This document shows, one piece after another, positions 33,700 to 43,466 of a stretch of DNA of 47,229 nt. Position 1 is the stretch's first letter; every line of letters starts with the position of its first letter. The notes beneath the pieces were generated by a model that did no database searches, was not told the origin of the DNA, and was given only the letters and a program-made list of their open reading frames with translations. The DNA comes from Flavobacterium bizetiae (GTDB lineage: Bacteria > Bacteroidota > Bacteroidia > Flavobacteriales > Flavobacteriaceae). The position numbers and the translations under genes were made by a program. The DNA lies in the NCBI RefSeq assembly GCF_902804475.1, contig NZ_CADCSU010000142.1, positions 1-47,229 on the forward strand, given 5' to 3'.

Positions 33700-33707
33700 T
33701 ATATTTG
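33700..33707 (+). promoter_or_regulatory. -7 box of gyrB
   Basis: TATATTTG fits TAnnTTTG and ends 38 bp before the gyrB ATG. The expected TTG is not obvious upstream. The rest of the 323-bp spacer after the M16 terminator is AT-rich with no gene seen. Confidence 0.4.
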
Positions 33708-33745
33708 CGTGTTAGACAATAATTACATTTTTTAGAATAAATTAT

Positions 33746-35686
33746 ATGAGCGAAGAAATCAAGAAGAACAATTATTCAGCAGATAGTATTCAGGCATTAG
33801 AAGGAATGGAGCACGTAAGAATGCGTCCATCGATGTATATTGGAGATGTGGGAGTTCGAGGGCTACATCATTTGGTTTATGAGGTTGTTGATAACTCTAT
33901 TGATGAGGCGATGGGAGGACATTGTGATACTATTGGTGTTGCAATTAACGAAGACGGTTCAGTAACAGTTGAAGATAACGGTCGTGGTATTCCAGTTGAT
34001 TTACATAAAAAAGAAGGTGTTTCGGCACTTGAAGTAGTAATGACCAAGATTGGTGCCGGAGGTAAATTCGATAAAGATTCTTATAAAGTTTCCGGAGGTT
34101 TACACGGTGTTGGGGTTTCGGTTGTAAATGCACTTTCGGTTCATATGAAATCTACTGTTTTTAGAGAAGGTAAAATCTACGAGCAGGAGTACGAAAGAGG
34201 TAAAGCAATATACCCGGTTAAACAAATTGGAGAAACAGAAAAAAGAGGTACACGTCAGACTTTTTATCCTGATGATACTATTTTTACTCAAACTATAGAA
34301 TTCTCTTATGATACTTTATCAGCTCGTATGCGTGAGCTTTCTTTCCTGAACAAAGGAATTACAATCACGTTTACAGACAAGAGAGAAGTAGATGAAAAAG
34401 GCGAATTTAAAAGCGAAGTTTTTCATTCAGACGAAGGTCTTAAAGAATACATTCGTTATTTAGATGGTAACCGTGAGCCAATTATTTCTCACGTAATCAG
34501 CATGGATCACGAAAAAGGTGAAATTCCGGTTGAGGTTGCTTTAATTTACAATACAAGTTATACAGAGAATATTTTCTCATACGTAAATAACATCAACACG
34601 CACGAAGGAGGAACGCATTTACAAGGTTTTAGAAGTGGTTTAACAAGAACCCTTAAAAAATACGCTGATGCATCCGGAATGCTGGATAAACTGAAATTCG
34701 AAATTGCCGGAGATGACTTCCGTGAAGGATTAACAGCTATTATTTCGGTAAAAGTTGCAGAACCACAATTCGAAGGACAAACCAAAACTAAACTTGGAAA
34801 CAGAGAAGTAGTTTCTCCGGTTTCTCAGGCTGTTGGAGAAATGTTAGAGAATTATCTGGAAGAAAATCCAAATGATGCCCGAATCATTATCCAAAAAGTA
34901 ATTTTGGCTGCACAAGCTCGTCACGCTGCTAAAAAAGCACGTGAAATGGTACAACGTAAAACCGTTATGGGCGGTGGAGGATTGCCAGGAAAACTTTCTG
35001 ATTGTTCTGAGCAGGATCCTGCAAGATGTGAAGTTTACCTTGTCGAGGGAGATTCGGCTGGTGGAACAGCAAAACAAGGTCGTGATCGTAACTTTCAGGC
35101 GATTTTACCATTACGTGGTAAGATTTTGAACGTTGAAAAAGCGATGCATCATAAAGTATTCGAAAACGAAGAGATTCGTAACATCTTTACCGCTTTAGGA
35201 GTTACCGTTGGTACTGCAGAAGATAGTAAAGCTTTAAATCTTGAAAAACTAAGATATCATAAAGTAATCATCATGTGTGATGCCGATGTCGATGGTAGTC
35301 ACATTTCTACCTTAATATTAACGTTCTTCTTCCGTTTCATGAAAGAATTAATCGAAGAAGGTCACGTTTACATCGCAGCACCACCTTTATATTTAGTTAA
35401 AAAAGGAAACAAAAAAGAATATGCATGGAACGATGTTCAGCGTGACCAGGCCAACGAGAGAATGGGAGGAAGTGCTGCTATTCAACGTTATAAAGGTCTT
35501 GGAGAGATGAACGCGGAGCAATTATGGGAAACTACAATGGATCCGAGTTTCAGAACTTTACGTCAGGTAACTATTGATAGTTTAGCCGAAGCTGATAGAG
35601 TTTTCTCAATGTTAATGGGAGACGAAGTTCCGCCACGTAGAGAATTTATCGAGAAAAATGCAGTTTACGCAAATATCGATGCATAA
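33746..35686 (+). CDS. gyrB: DNA gyrase subunit B
   Basis: A 646-residue GyrB. The GHKL ATPase domain has 'VRMRPSMYIGDVGVRGLHHLVYEVVDNSIDEA', 'EDNGRGIPVDLHKKEGVSALEVV' and 'SGGLHGVGVSVVNALS'. The transducer and TOPRIM parts show 'QTKTKLGNREV', 'VEGDSAGGTAKQGRDR', 'PLRGKILNVEKA' and 'DADVDGSHISTL'. The C-terminal 'QRYKGLGEMNAEQLWETTMDP' is intact. It introduces negative supercoils together with GyrA. The length fits the short GyrB form without the enterobacterial insert. ParE is excluded by the gyrase-type 'QRYKGLGEMN...MDP' ending. Confidence 0.97.
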   Translation: MSEEIKKNNYSADSIQALEGMEHVRMRPSMYIGDVGVRGLHHLVYEVVDNSIDEAMGGHCDTIGVAINEDGSVTVEDNGRGIPVDLHKKEGVSALEVVMTKIGAGGKFDKDSYKVSGGLHGVGVSVVNALSVHMKSTVFREGKIYEQEYERGKAIYPVKQIGETEKRGTRQTFYPDDTIFTQTIEFSYDTLSARMRELSFLNKGITITFTDKREVDEKGEFKSEVFHSDEGLKEYIRYLDGNREPIISHVISMDHEKGEIPVEVALIYNTSYTENIFSYVNNINTHEGGTHLQGFRSGLTRTLKKYADASGMLDKLKFEIAGDDFREGLTAIISVKVAEPQFEGQTKTKLGNREVVSPVSQAVGEMLENYLEENPNDARIIIQKVILAAQARHAAKKAREMVQRKTVMGGGGLPGKLSDCSEQDPARCEVYLVEGDSAGGTAKQGRDRNFQAILPLRGKILNVEKAMHHKVFENEEIRNIFTALGVTVGTAEDSKALNLEKLRYHKVIIMCDADVDGSHISTLILTFFFRFMKELIEEGHVYIAAPPLYLVKKGNKKEYAWNDVQRDQANERMGGSAAIQRYKGLGEMNAEQLWETTMDPSFRTLRQVTIDSLAEADRVFSMLMGDEVPPRREFIEKNAVYANIDA

Positions 35687-35700
35687 TAAATTTTAATCCT

Positions 35701-35746
35701 CAATTCGTTTAATTGTTTAAATTTACTTAAACGATTAAACGAATTG
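35701..35746 (+). terminator. 20-bp hairpin between gyrB and mdh
   Basis: CAATTCGTTTAATTGTTTAA (35701-35720) pairs with 35727-35746, with one G-T pair and a 6-nt loop. The stem is long but AT-rich and followed by only a short T-stretch, so its strength is uncertain. Confidence 0.55.
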
Positions 35747-35796
35747 TCGATTTTATCAAATAAACAAATTAATTAATAACCGATAAAGTATAAAAT

Positions 35797-36732
35797 ATGA
35801 AAGTTACCATTGTAGGAGCAGGAAATGTTGGAGCTACATGTGCAGATGTTATTTCTTATAGAGGAATTGCAAGCGAAGTAGTGTTGTTGGATATTAAAGA
35901 AGGCTTTGCCGAAGGAAAAGCGTTGGATATTATGCAATGTGCGACAAATACAGGTTTTAATACCAAAGTATCTGGAGTAACCAATGACTATTCTAAAACT
36001 GCCGGAAGTGATGTAGTAGTAATTACATCAGGAATTCCAAGAAAACCAGGAATGACTCGTGAAGAATTGATTGGTATAAACGCAGGAATTGTAAAAACAG
36101 TTGCTGAAAATGTATTAAAATATTCTCCAAATACTATAATTGTTGTAGTTTCTAATCCAATGGATACTATGACTTATTTAGCTCTTAAAGCTACAGGATT
36201 GCCAAAAAACAGAATTATTGGTATGGGAGGAGCGTTAGACAGTTCTCGTTTCAGAACGTATCTTTCTTTAGCTCTAGATAAACCTGCAAACGATATCTCG
36301 GCAATGGTTATTGGAGGTCATGGTGATACTACAATGATTCCTTTAACGCGTTTGGCTTCTTATAACGGAATTCCGGTAACAGAATTTCTTTCAGAAGAAG
36401 TATTGCAAAAAGTAGCTGCTGATACTATGGTAGGCGGAGCTACACTTACAGGTCTTTTAGGGACATCAGCCTGGTATGCGCCGGGAGCTTCTGTTGCTTT
36501 CCTAGTTGACAGTATTTTAAACGATCAGAAAAAAATGATTGCATGTTCTGTTTTTGTTGAAGGAGAATATGGGCAAAACGATATATGTATAGGAGTACCA
36601 TGTATAATTGGTAAGAACGGAGTAGAAGAAATTTTAGACATCAAATTAAACGATCAGGAAAAAGCGTTGTTTGCTAAAAGTGCAGATGCGGTTAGAGGGA
36701 TGAATGATGCTCTAAAATCGATTTTAGTATAA
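35797..36732 (+). CDS. mdh: malate dehydrogenase
   Basis: A 311-residue NAD-dependent malate dehydrogenase of the LDH-like type. It has the Rossmann motif GAGNVG (7-12) and Asp32 for NAD specificity. The substrate loop 'GIPRKPGMTREEL' carries the Arg residues typical of malate rather than lactate, 'VSNPMDTMTYLAL' follows, and the catalytic His175 sits in 'GGHGDTTMIPL'. It interconverts malate and oxaloacetate in the TCA cycle. A strong terminator follows, and the gene appears to be transcribed alone or with gyrB read-through. Confidence 0.96.
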   Translation: MKVTIVGAGNVGATCADVISYRGIASEVVLLDIKEGFAEGKALDIMQCATNTGFNTKVSGVTNDYSKTAGSDVVVITSGIPRKPGMTREELIGINAGIVKTVAENVLKYSPNTIIVVVSNPMDTMTYLALKATGLPKNRIIGMGGALDSSRFRTYLSLALDKPANDISAMVIGGHGDTTMIPLTRLASYNGIPVTEFLSEEVLQKVAADTMVGGATLTGLLGTSAWYAPGASVAFLVDSILNDQKKMIACSVFVEGEYGQNDICIGVPCIIGKNGVEEILDIKLNDQEKALFAKSADAVRGMNDALKSILV

Positions 36733-36751
36733 CGAATTTCGTAAAAAAAGG

Positions 36752-36781
36752 AAAAGACTGCACTTTTGCAGTCTTTTTTTT
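36752..36781 (+). terminator. mdh terminator
   Basis: Perfect 11-bp stem (36752-36762 with 36767-36777), CTTT loop, and T-run to 36781. Confidence 0.88.
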
Positions 36782-36801
36782 AAGATTAATTAATAAATAA
36801 A

Positions 36802-36832
36802 TTGGTTAATCTTTTCGTTAATTATATATTTG
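36802..36832 (+). promoter_or_regulatory. secDF promoter
   Basis: TTG (36802-36804), 20 bp, TATATTTG (36825-36832). Both boxes and the spacing fit the Bacteroidota consensus. It leaves a 5' leader of about 120 nt before secDF, in which I see no convincing structure. Confidence 0.65.
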
Positions 36833-36959
36833 CTCGGTTTAAAAAAAATGTTGTAATTCGTGATCTCGATTTTTTAGTTTTAAAAACTCATGTCAGGGCT
36901 TATTTTATGGGACTTTAAAACAAAAATAAACAATAAAACATAATTAATTTTTAGTAATA

Positions 36960-39950
36960 ATGCAGAATAAAGGACTTATTAAATTTTTCGCAATTCTATT
37001 TGCATTGGTAAGTATTTACCAACTTTCTTTCACTTTTGTGGCAAATAATGTCAAAAGTGAGGCTAAAGCCTTTGCAGGAGATAATCCTGATAAGGAATTA
37101 AAATATTTAGATTCTATTGGTAAAGAAAAAGTGTTCAACCTTGGTTTTTCGGATTTTACTTATAATGAAGTAAAAAACAAACAACTTAATAAAGGTCTTG
37201 ACTTAGAAGGAGGAATCAACGTGATTCTTCAAATTTCTATTAAAGATGTTTTGAAAGGTTTAGCTAACAATTCTAAAAATCCAGTATTTAATAAATCATT
37301 AGCTGATGCATCTGCAAATTTAGAAGGAAACAAAACGTATTTAAATAAGTTTTTTGAAGCTTTTGAAGCGAATTCAAATGGAACAGTAAAATTAGCTTCG
37401 CCTGATATTTTTGCAAACAGAAGTTTACAAGGAGAAGGTGGAATCGATTTTCAAATGTCTGATTCGCAAGTTCAAAAAGTAATTAAAAGAAAAGTTGATG
37501 AGTCTGTTGAAAGTGCTTACAAAGTATTAAGAGAGCGTATCGACAAATTTGGTGTTACACAACCAAACATCCAGAAATTAGGAGAAACAGGAAGAATCTT
37601 AGTTGAGCTTCCAGGTGCTAAGGATGTGGATAGAATTAAAAAATTATTAGGTGGAAAAGCTCAATTAGAGTTTTGGGAAACTTATAAAATTGAAGAAATC
37701 GGTAACTTCTTAGTTGCTGCAAATGAGGCTTTAAAAAAGACTGAAGTTAAAAAAACAGAAACTAAAACTGTTGCTAAAGATTCATTAAATGCTTTATTAA
37801 CTGATGCTAAAGATTCAGTTGCTACTAAAAAAGGAAACAATCCATTATTTGACAAAATTGTAGGTCAGGGTGGTGGACCAGTTTTAGGTTATTTTGCACC
37901 AAAAGATACAGCTGCTGTAAACAGCTATTTCAAAAGAGCTGACATCAGAGTTTTATTAGGAGCTGATCAGCACAATGCAAAATTTGTATGGAGTAAACCA
38001 ACGACTATAAAAGATCCTCAGGCAAAAGATATCAAAACTGCTAAAGATATTGAAGTAGTTGAATTGTATGCTTTAAAAGGAAACAGAGATAACATTCCTG
38101 CAATGAGCGGTGGTGTTGTTACTGATGCAAAAGATACTTTTGACCAATTAGGAAAACCAGCTGTTTCTATGCAAATGAACAGCCAGGGTGCTAAGGTTTG
38201 GGAAGAATTAACAGGTAGAGCTTTCTCTCAAAAAGGTTATATCGCAATTGTTTTAGATAACATCGTATATTCTGCACCGGGTGTTACTAGCGGACCAATT
38301 GCTGGTGGAAGATCTGAAATTACAGGTTCTTTTGATGTTGCTGAAACAAAAGATTTAGCTAACGTATTAAACGCAGGTAAATTACCGGCTTCTGCTGATA
38401 TCGTTCAATCAACTGTTGTAGGACCATCTTTAGGTCAGGCTGCAATTGATGCAGGTACTATTTCATCTGTATTAGGATTTTTATTAGTTTGTTTATGGAT
38501 GGTATTCTATTATGGTAAAGCAGGTTGGTATGCTAATCTTGCATTATTATTGAACTTACTTTTCTTATTCGGAATTATGGCAAGTTTTGGTTTTGTATTA
38601 ACATTACCAGGTATTGCAGGTATCGTACTTACATTAGGTACAGCGGTAGATGCGAATATTATTATATACGAAAGAGCAAAAGAAGAATTACGTGAAGGTA
38701 AATCATTGTCTGAGGCAGTTGCTGCTTCTTACGGATGGCACGGAGCAATGCGTTCTATTATTGATGCGAACGTAACACACGTTTTAACTGGAGCTATCTT
38801 GTTTATTTTTGGAACAGGACCAATTAAAGGTTTTGCTTTAACTTTACTTATTGGTATCGTAACTTCTATGTTTACGTCAATTTTTATCGCTAGAATTTTC
38901 ATCGACAGAAATATTGCTGGAAAAGGTGATTTAACTTTCTCTACAAACATTACTAAAAACTGGTTTACTAATTTCCACTTTGACTTTATTAAAATCAAAA
39001 AATTCACATATATCTTCTCTTCTATTGTAGTTGTAGTAAGTTTAACTTCTATCTTCTTTGTGAACGGATTAGATGAAGGTGTTGATTTTGTTGGAGGAAG
39101 AACATTTCAGGTTAAATTTGAAAAACCTATTGATGCTACAACTGTTTCAGATGAGTTATCTGCAGCTTTTGGAACTCCTGTTGAAGCTAAAATTTTAGGT
39201 GATGATGATCAGTTAAAAATTACAACAAAATATAAGATTAAAGAAGATGGTGTAGCTATCGACGAAGAAGTGAATCAAAAATTATACAATGCATTGCAAA
39301 AGTATTATCCAAACACTTCTTACGATAAATTCATCAACTCATTTGACGGAAAAAGAATCGGTGTATTGCAAGCTTCTAAAGTTGGAGCTTCTATCTCTGA
39401 AGATATCAAAACTAACTCATATTGGGCAGTTCTTGGAGCAATGGCAGCAATTTTCTTATACTTAATGGTTTCTTTCCGTAAATGGCAATATTCATTAGGA
39501 GCGATCGCAGCTGTAGCGCATGACGTTATCTTTGTATTAGGAATCTACTCTTTATGTTATAAATTCATGCCTTTCCACATGGAAATGGATCAGCACTTTA
39601 TCGCTGCGATTCTTACTGTTATTGGTTATTCTATGAATGATACCGTAATTGTATTCGACAGGGTAAGAGAGTTTATCATCGGAAACCGTAAAGGTAGTTT
39701 CGAAGATATTGTAAACGCTTCTATTAATACTACATTATCAAGAACGTTAAATACGTCATTAATGATGATCATTGTATTATTGACGATGTTTATCTTTGGT
39801 GGAGAATCTATCAGAGGATTTATCTTCGCGATGTTAGTAGGTATTGTGGTAGGAACTTACTCTTCATTATTTATCGCTACACCAGTATTGGTAGACACGA
39901 TTTCAACTGATGAGAAACACACAATTGAAGAAAAACACAAACAAGCATAA
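36960..39950 (+). CDS. secDF: SecD-SecF fusion protein translocase
   Basis: A 996-residue fusion of SecD and SecF, the proton-driven accessory of the Sec translocon. SecD signatures are 'KGLDLEGGINVILQI', 'RIDKFGVTQPNIQKLG', 'ILVELPGAKD' and the membrane motif 'GTAVDANIIIYERAKEEL'. The SecF part begins around residue 680 and has 'DEGVDFVGGRTFQV' and 'IGYSMNDTVIVFDRVREF'. A Lys/Thr-rich insert (about residues 258-290) lies in the first periplasmic domain, as is usual in this phylum. About 12 membrane helices are visible. It is single-cistron with its own promoter and terminator. Confidence 0.96.
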   Translation: MQNKGLIKFFAILFALVSIYQLSFTFVANNVKSEAKAFAGDNPDKELKYLDSIGKEKVFNLGFSDFTYNEVKNKQLNKGLDLEGGINVILQISIKDVLKGLANNSKNPVFNKSLADASANLEGNKTYLNKFFEAFEANSNGTVKLASPDIFANRSLQGEGGIDFQMSDSQVQKVIKRKVDESVESAYKVLRERIDKFGVTQPNIQKLGETGRILVELPGAKDVDRIKKLLGGKAQLEFWETYKIEEIGNFLVAANEALKKTEVKKTETKTVAKDSLNALLTDAKDSVATKKGNNPLFDKIVGQGGGPVLGYFAPKDTAAVNSYFKRADIRVLLGADQHNAKFVWSKPTTIKDPQAKDIKTAKDIEVVELYALKGNRDNIPAMSGGVVTDAKDTFDQLGKPAVSMQMNSQGAKVWEELTGRAFSQKGYIAIVLDNIVYSAPGVTSGPIAGGRSEITGSFDVAETKDLANVLNAGKLPASADIVQSTVVGPSLGQAAIDAGTISSVLGFLLVCLWMVFYYGKAGWYANLALLLNLLFLFGIMASFGFVLTLPGIAGIVLTLGTAVDANIIIYERAKEELREGKSLSEAVAASYGWHGAMRSIIDANVTHVLTGAILFIFGTGPIKGFALTLLIGIVTSMFTSIFIARIFIDRNIAGKGDLTFSTNITKNWFTNFHFDFIKIKKFTYIFSSIVVVVSLTSIFFVNGLDEGVDFVGGRTFQVKFEKPIDATTVSDELSAAFGTPVEAKILGDDDQLKITTKYKIKEDGVAIDEEVNQKLYNALQKYYPNTSYDKFINSFDGKRIGVLQASKVGASISEDIKTNSYWAVLGAMAAIFLYLMVSFRKWQYSLGAIAAVAHDVIFVLGIYSLCYKFMPFHMEMDQHFIAAILTVIGYSMNDTVIVFDRVREFIIGNRKGSFEDIVNASINTTLSRTLNTSLMMIIVLLTMFIFGGESIRGFIFAMLVGIVVGTYSSLFIATPVLVDTISTDEKHTIEEKHKQA

Positions 39951-39975
39951 TTGCAAGTTGATATAAATTAAAAAG

Positions 39976-40003
39976 GATCCAACGGAAGTTGGATCTTTTT
40001 TTT
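39976..40003 (+). terminator. secDF terminator
   Basis: GATCCAAC (39976-39983) pairs with GTTGGATC (39988-39995), loop GGAA, followed by eight T. Confidence 0.85.
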
Positions 40004-40033
40004 GTGCTATATTTAAACTTATAAAGATTGCTT

Positions 40034-40648
40034 ATGAGTAAAAAATTACTTTTGGTTATATTGTTCCTTTGTGTTGTATTTTTCGTTGCTGCGCAAGGTA
40101 AAAATGATAAAATTGCAATAGGTTTTAATTACGGTTGTGGAAGTGAGTTCAATAATAGAAACTACACTTTTACCAATCACTTTTATAAAGCTCAATTGTA
40201 TTATCGAATAAAAGAAACGAAACACTTTCAGTATGAAATTCTAATTCAGCCCGAAATTAATTTTGCCACACATCAATTGCTTAATTTTTATTTTGTAAAG
40301 CCTGAAACGCCAGATTATATCCAAAAAAGAGAAGAATATACAAAGTTGAAGAATATACATGAATATGTTTTAAATCTGGGATTTCTGGTAAGAAAACCTA
40401 TTGGTAAAACATTTTCGATTTATGCTTTGGCGAGTATCGGGCCTATGATTACAGATACTGAAACCGAAAGAATGTCTGATGGATTCGCTTTTTCGGATGT
40501 TTTAGCTTTAGGAATTTCGGCAAAAATACATCAGTTTAGTTTTGATATCCGATCTAGTGTCCGGCATGTATCTAATGCAGGATTAAATAGCGAAAATGCC
40601 GGCTATAATACGAAGAATATTGAGATAGGTGTTTCGGTATGTTTGTAA
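40034..40648 (+). CDS. PagL-like lipid A deacylase / acyloxyacyl hydrolase family protein
   Basis: A 204-residue exported protein with a signal sequence (MSKKLLLVILFLCVVFFVAAQ) and an eight-strand-type beta pattern. Near the end it reads 'SSVRHVSNAGLNSENAGYN', placing His178 and Ser180 in the H-x-S-N motif that carries the catalytic His and Ser of PagL-type lipid A 3-O-deacylases. The acidic third residue is not clearly at the usual distance. The ATG at 40034 is preferred over an in-frame TTG two codons upstream. It would act in the outer membrane to trim lipid A. A generic outer-membrane barrel is the alternative. Confidence 0.6.
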   Translation: MSKKLLLVILFLCVVFFVAAQGKNDKIAIGFNYGCGSEFNNRNYTFTNHFYKAQLYYRIKETKHFQYEILIQPEINFATHQLLNFYFVKPETPDYIQKREEYTKLKNIHEYVLNLGFLVRKPIGKTFSIYALASIGPMITDTETERMSDGFAFSDVLALGISAKIHQFSFDIRSSVRHVSNAGLNSENAGYNTKNIEIGVSVCL

Positions 40649-40652
40649 AAAG

Positions 40653-40687
40653 AAAATGCCCAATATTTTAAATATTGGGCATTTTTT
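40653..40687. terminator. bidirectional terminator between the PagL-like gene and lgt
   Basis: Perfect 15-bp stem (40653-40667 with 40671-40685), 3-nt loop, with T-runs on both strands. It serves the convergent genes on either side. Confidence 0.88.
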
Positions 40688-40705
40688 ATATAATGAAATG
40701 TTTTT

Positions 40706-41638
40706 TTAAGATGCTGATAAAGGATTTCTTTGTGCTCTTATGATAAAGAATAATCCAATAATGATAAAAGGAATACTTAACCATTGTCCTGTTGAGAAAA
40801 TGCCTAATTGATCTTCAATACCTCCCTGGCTTTCTTTTACAAATTCTACGATAAAACGAACTACAAATAAAAGAACTAAAAACAATCCGAATAATAATCC
40901 TGATTTAAGTCTTGCATTGGTTTTCCAGTACAAGAAATATAAGGTAGCAAAAACAAATATATAGGCAATACCTTCGTACAATTGAGTAGGATGTTTAGCA
41001 GGAACTTCTGCCAATAAACTAGCAAATTTAGGATCGTTTATAATTGCATTGTAAGCTTCTTTAGGATTTGCAATTCCGGTTTTTTGTACCACTTCGTTTT
41101 TGCTAAAAGCATCATGTAAAAATCGAATTCCGAATGCTGAGTCAGTTTCTTTTCCGATGATTTCAGAATTAAAAAAATTTCCCAAACGAACAAATATAGC
41201 ACCGCTCGCTACCGGAATTACTACACGGTCTAAAATCCATAATAACGGACGTTTTAAAATCTTTTTGCTGTAATAATACATCGCGATTATAATCGCGATT
41301 GCAGCTCCATGACTAGCTAATCCCTGAAAACCGGTAAATTCGAACTTAGGCTCAAATCTAAATGGTAAGAAAATCTCTAGTAAATGATTTCTGAAATATT
41401 CCCAATCATAAAATAAAACATGTCCAAGACGCGCTCCTATTAAAGTAGCTAAAACAGTCCAAACAAATAAAGAATCTAATTTCTCAAGTGATTCATTTTC
41501 GCGTTCGAAAATCTTCTTCATGATTAACCAGCCTAAACCAAAAGCGATTACGAACATTAAACTGTAGTAACGAATCATAAAAAATCCTAAGTCGATTCCT
41601 TCTGAAGGATTCCAAATGATATTTGAGGAAAGTGTCAT
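40706..41638 (-). CDS. lgt: prolipoprotein diacylglyceryl transferase
   Basis: A 310-residue inner-membrane enzyme that attaches diacylglycerol to the lipobox Cys of prolipoproteins. Family motifs seen are 'GARLGHVLFYDWEYF', 'GLASHGAAIAI' with the conserved His, 'GAIFVRLGNFFNSEIIGKETD' (the Arg-x-Gly-Asn signature) and 'HPTQLYEGIAYIFVF'. About seven membrane helices are visible. It is the last gene of the folE-cysS-yidD-lgt series on the minus strand, 65 bp after yidD, and ends at a bidirectional terminator. Confidence 0.95.
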   Translation of the reverse strand: MTLSSNIIWNPSEGIDLGFFMIRYYSLMFVIAFGLGWLIMKKIFERENESLEKLDSLFVWTVLATLIGARLGHVLFYDWEYFRNHLLEIFLPFRFEPKFEFTGFQGLASHGAAIAIIIAMYYYSKKILKRPLLWILDRVVIPVASGAIFVRLGNFFNSEIIGKETDSAFGIRFLHDAFSKNEVVQKTGIANPKEAYNAIINDPKFASLLAEVPAKHPTQLYEGIAYIFVFATLYFLYWKTNARLKSGLLFGLFLVLLFVVRFIVEFVKESQGGIEDQLGIFSTGQWLSIPFIIIGLFFIIRAQRNPLSAS

Positions 41639-41703
41639 ATATTAAATTGTTTTTTTATGTTGTAAAAATAAATATTTAAAGAGTCGTTGGTCTTTATAAA
41701 AAG

Positions 41704-41943
41704 TTAATGTTTATGTGAACATTTCTTTTCCGGAACAGGATCGTAGCCCGTTCTTCCCCAAGGATGGCAACTCAAAATTCTTTTCATTCCCAGATATCCT
41801 CCATAAAATAATCCATGAGTCTGCAAGGCCTGAATCATATAGGTCGAGCAAGTCGGTTCGAATCTGCAGCTTGCCGGTGTAAAAGGCGAAATGGCAGTTT
41901 GATAAAAACGAACTAATAAAACAAATGGAGTCGTTACTTTCAT
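41704..41943 (-). CDS. yidD: membrane protein insertion efficiency factor YidD
   Basis: A 79-residue protein containing the full YidD signature: 'LVRFYQTAISPFTPASCRFEPTCSTYMI', two later Cys-containing stretches, and 'ILSCHPWGRTGYDPVPE'. YidD assists YidC in membrane protein insertion. In many bacteria it sits between rnpA and yidC, so its position here, between cysS and lgt, is different. It starts 22 bp after cysS, in the same operon. Length is normal. Confidence 0.95.
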   Translation of the reverse strand: MKVTTPFVLLVRFYQTAISPFTPASCRFEPTCSTYMIQALQTHGLFYGGYLGMKRILSCHPWGRTGYDPVPEKKCSHKH

Positions 41944-41965
41944 GATTTATTAGAAAATGAATTGA

Positions 41966-43444
41966 TTATATAGAGAAGCTGGTTCCTTCTTTCCCGTCTT
42001 TCAACTGAATACCTAAAGCGATCAACTGATCACGAATCTGATCAGAAAGTGCAAAGTTTTTATCGGCTCTTGCCTGATTTCTCATCCCGATAAGCATATT
42101 TACAACCCCTTCTAATTTATCATTATTAGCATCAGCTCCTTTGTCATCACTTAAACCTAAAACGTCAAATACAAAAGCGTTAATTGCAGTTGTAAATGAA
42201 GTTAAATCTTCGGCAGAAATGGTTTCTTTGCCTTCCTTCAATAAATTGATATAACGAACAGCTTCAAACAATTGTGCGATTAAAATAGGAGTATTAAAAT
42301 CATCGTTCATCGCGTCGTAAGACAATTGTTTCCAGGAAGCAATATCTATAGAACTTGTTGCGCTTGCCGAAATATTTGGCAAAGCATCAACCGCTTCCAT
42401 TAATCTCTTATATCCCTTTTCTGCAGCTACAATAGCGTCATCAGAAAAATCAAGAATGCTTCTATAGTGCGCCTGTAACATGAAAAAACGAGTTACAGAT
42501 GCAGAGAAAGGTTTGCTTAAAATTGTATTGTCTCCGCTTAAAATCTCTCCAGGCAAAATATTATTTCCGGTCGATTTTGCCATTTTTTTACCATTTAAGG
42601 TAAGCATATTAGCGTGCATCCAGTAATTTACCGGAGACTGACCTGTACAAGCTTCGTTTTGAGCGATTTCACATTCATGGTGCGGGAATTTCAAGTCCAT
42701 TCCGCCACCGTGAATATCAAAATGATTACCAAGATATTTGGTACTCATCGCAGTACATTCTAAGTGCCATCCCGGGAAACCGTCACTCCACGGCGAAGGC
42801 CATCTCATAATGTGCTCCGGTTCTGCTTTTTTCCAAAGTGCAAAATCCTGAGGATTTCTTTTGTCAGACTGACCATCAAGATCACGGGTATTAGCCAGCA
42901 TATCTTCGATATTTCGGCCGCTTAAAATTCCGTAATTATGATTTTCGTTATATTTTACAACATCAAAATAAACAGATCCGTTGGCTTCATAGCCAATTCC
43001 CGTATCAATGATTTTTTTGATGATTTCGATTTGTTCAATAATATGTCCTGTTGCTGTAGGCTCGATACTTGGCGGTAAAAAGTTAAAAGATTTCAGAATA
43101 TCATGAAAATCTACCGTATAGCGCTGCACAACCTCCATAGGTTCTAGTTGCTCTAAACGTGCTTTTTTTGCAATTTTATCTTCACCTTCATCAACATCAT
43201 CTACAATATGCCCAACATCTGTAATATTACGTACATAACGAACTTTGTAATCCAAGTGTAAAAAATACCTGAATATCACGTCAAACGACATAAAAGTTCT
43301 CACATTTCCTAAGTGTACATTGCTATAAACCGTAGGTCCGCAAACATACATTCCAACATTTCCTTCATGGATTGGTTTGAAATTTTCTTTTTCACCCGAA
43401 AGCGAATTGTATATTTTTAGTGGCTGGGTTGTATATAATGGCAT
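41966..43444 (-). CDS. cysS: cysteinyl-tRNA synthetase
   Basis: A 492-residue class Ia synthetase that charges tRNA-Cys. The zinc Cys in 'YVCGPTVYSNVHLGNVRTF' precedes the HIGH-type motif (VHLGN). Other zinc ligands lie in 'WHLECTAMSTKYLGNHFDIHGGGMDLKFPHHECEIAQ', and 'KKMAKSTGN' is the KMSKS motif. The C-terminal helical anticodon-binding domain ends near 'RDQLIALGIQLKDG'. A hairpin element lies 22 bp upstream of the ATG. Confidence 0.96.
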   Translation of the reverse strand: MPLYTTQPLKIYNSLSGEKENFKPIHEGNVGMYVCGPTVYSNVHLGNVRTFMSFDVIFRYFLHLDYKVRYVRNITDVGHIVDDVDEGEDKIAKKARLEQLEPMEVVQRYTVDFHDILKSFNFLPPSIEPTATGHIIEQIEIIKKIIDTGIGYEANGSVYFDVVKYNENHNYGILSGRNIEDMLANTRDLDGQSDKRNPQDFALWKKAEPEHIMRWPSPWSDGFPGWHLECTAMSTKYLGNHFDIHGGGMDLKFPHHECEIAQNEACTGQSPVNYWMHANMLTLNGKKMAKSTGNNILPGEILSGDNTILSKPFSASVTRFFMLQAHYRSILDFSDDAIVAAEKGYKRLMEAVDALPNISASATSSIDIASWKQLSYDAMNDDFNTPILIAQLFEAVRYINLLKEGKETISAEDLTSFTTAINAFVFDVLGLSDDKGADANNDKLEGVVNMLIGMRNQARADKNFALSDQIRDQLIALGIQLKDGKEGTSFSI

Positions 43445-43466
43445 TGTATAAATGTTTGTTGATGTT

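Noticed and set aside
35701..35746. The gyrB-mdh hairpin as a replication origin or dif-like site
   Set aside because: No DnaA boxes or XerCD-type core are visible. A weak terminator is the simpler reading.
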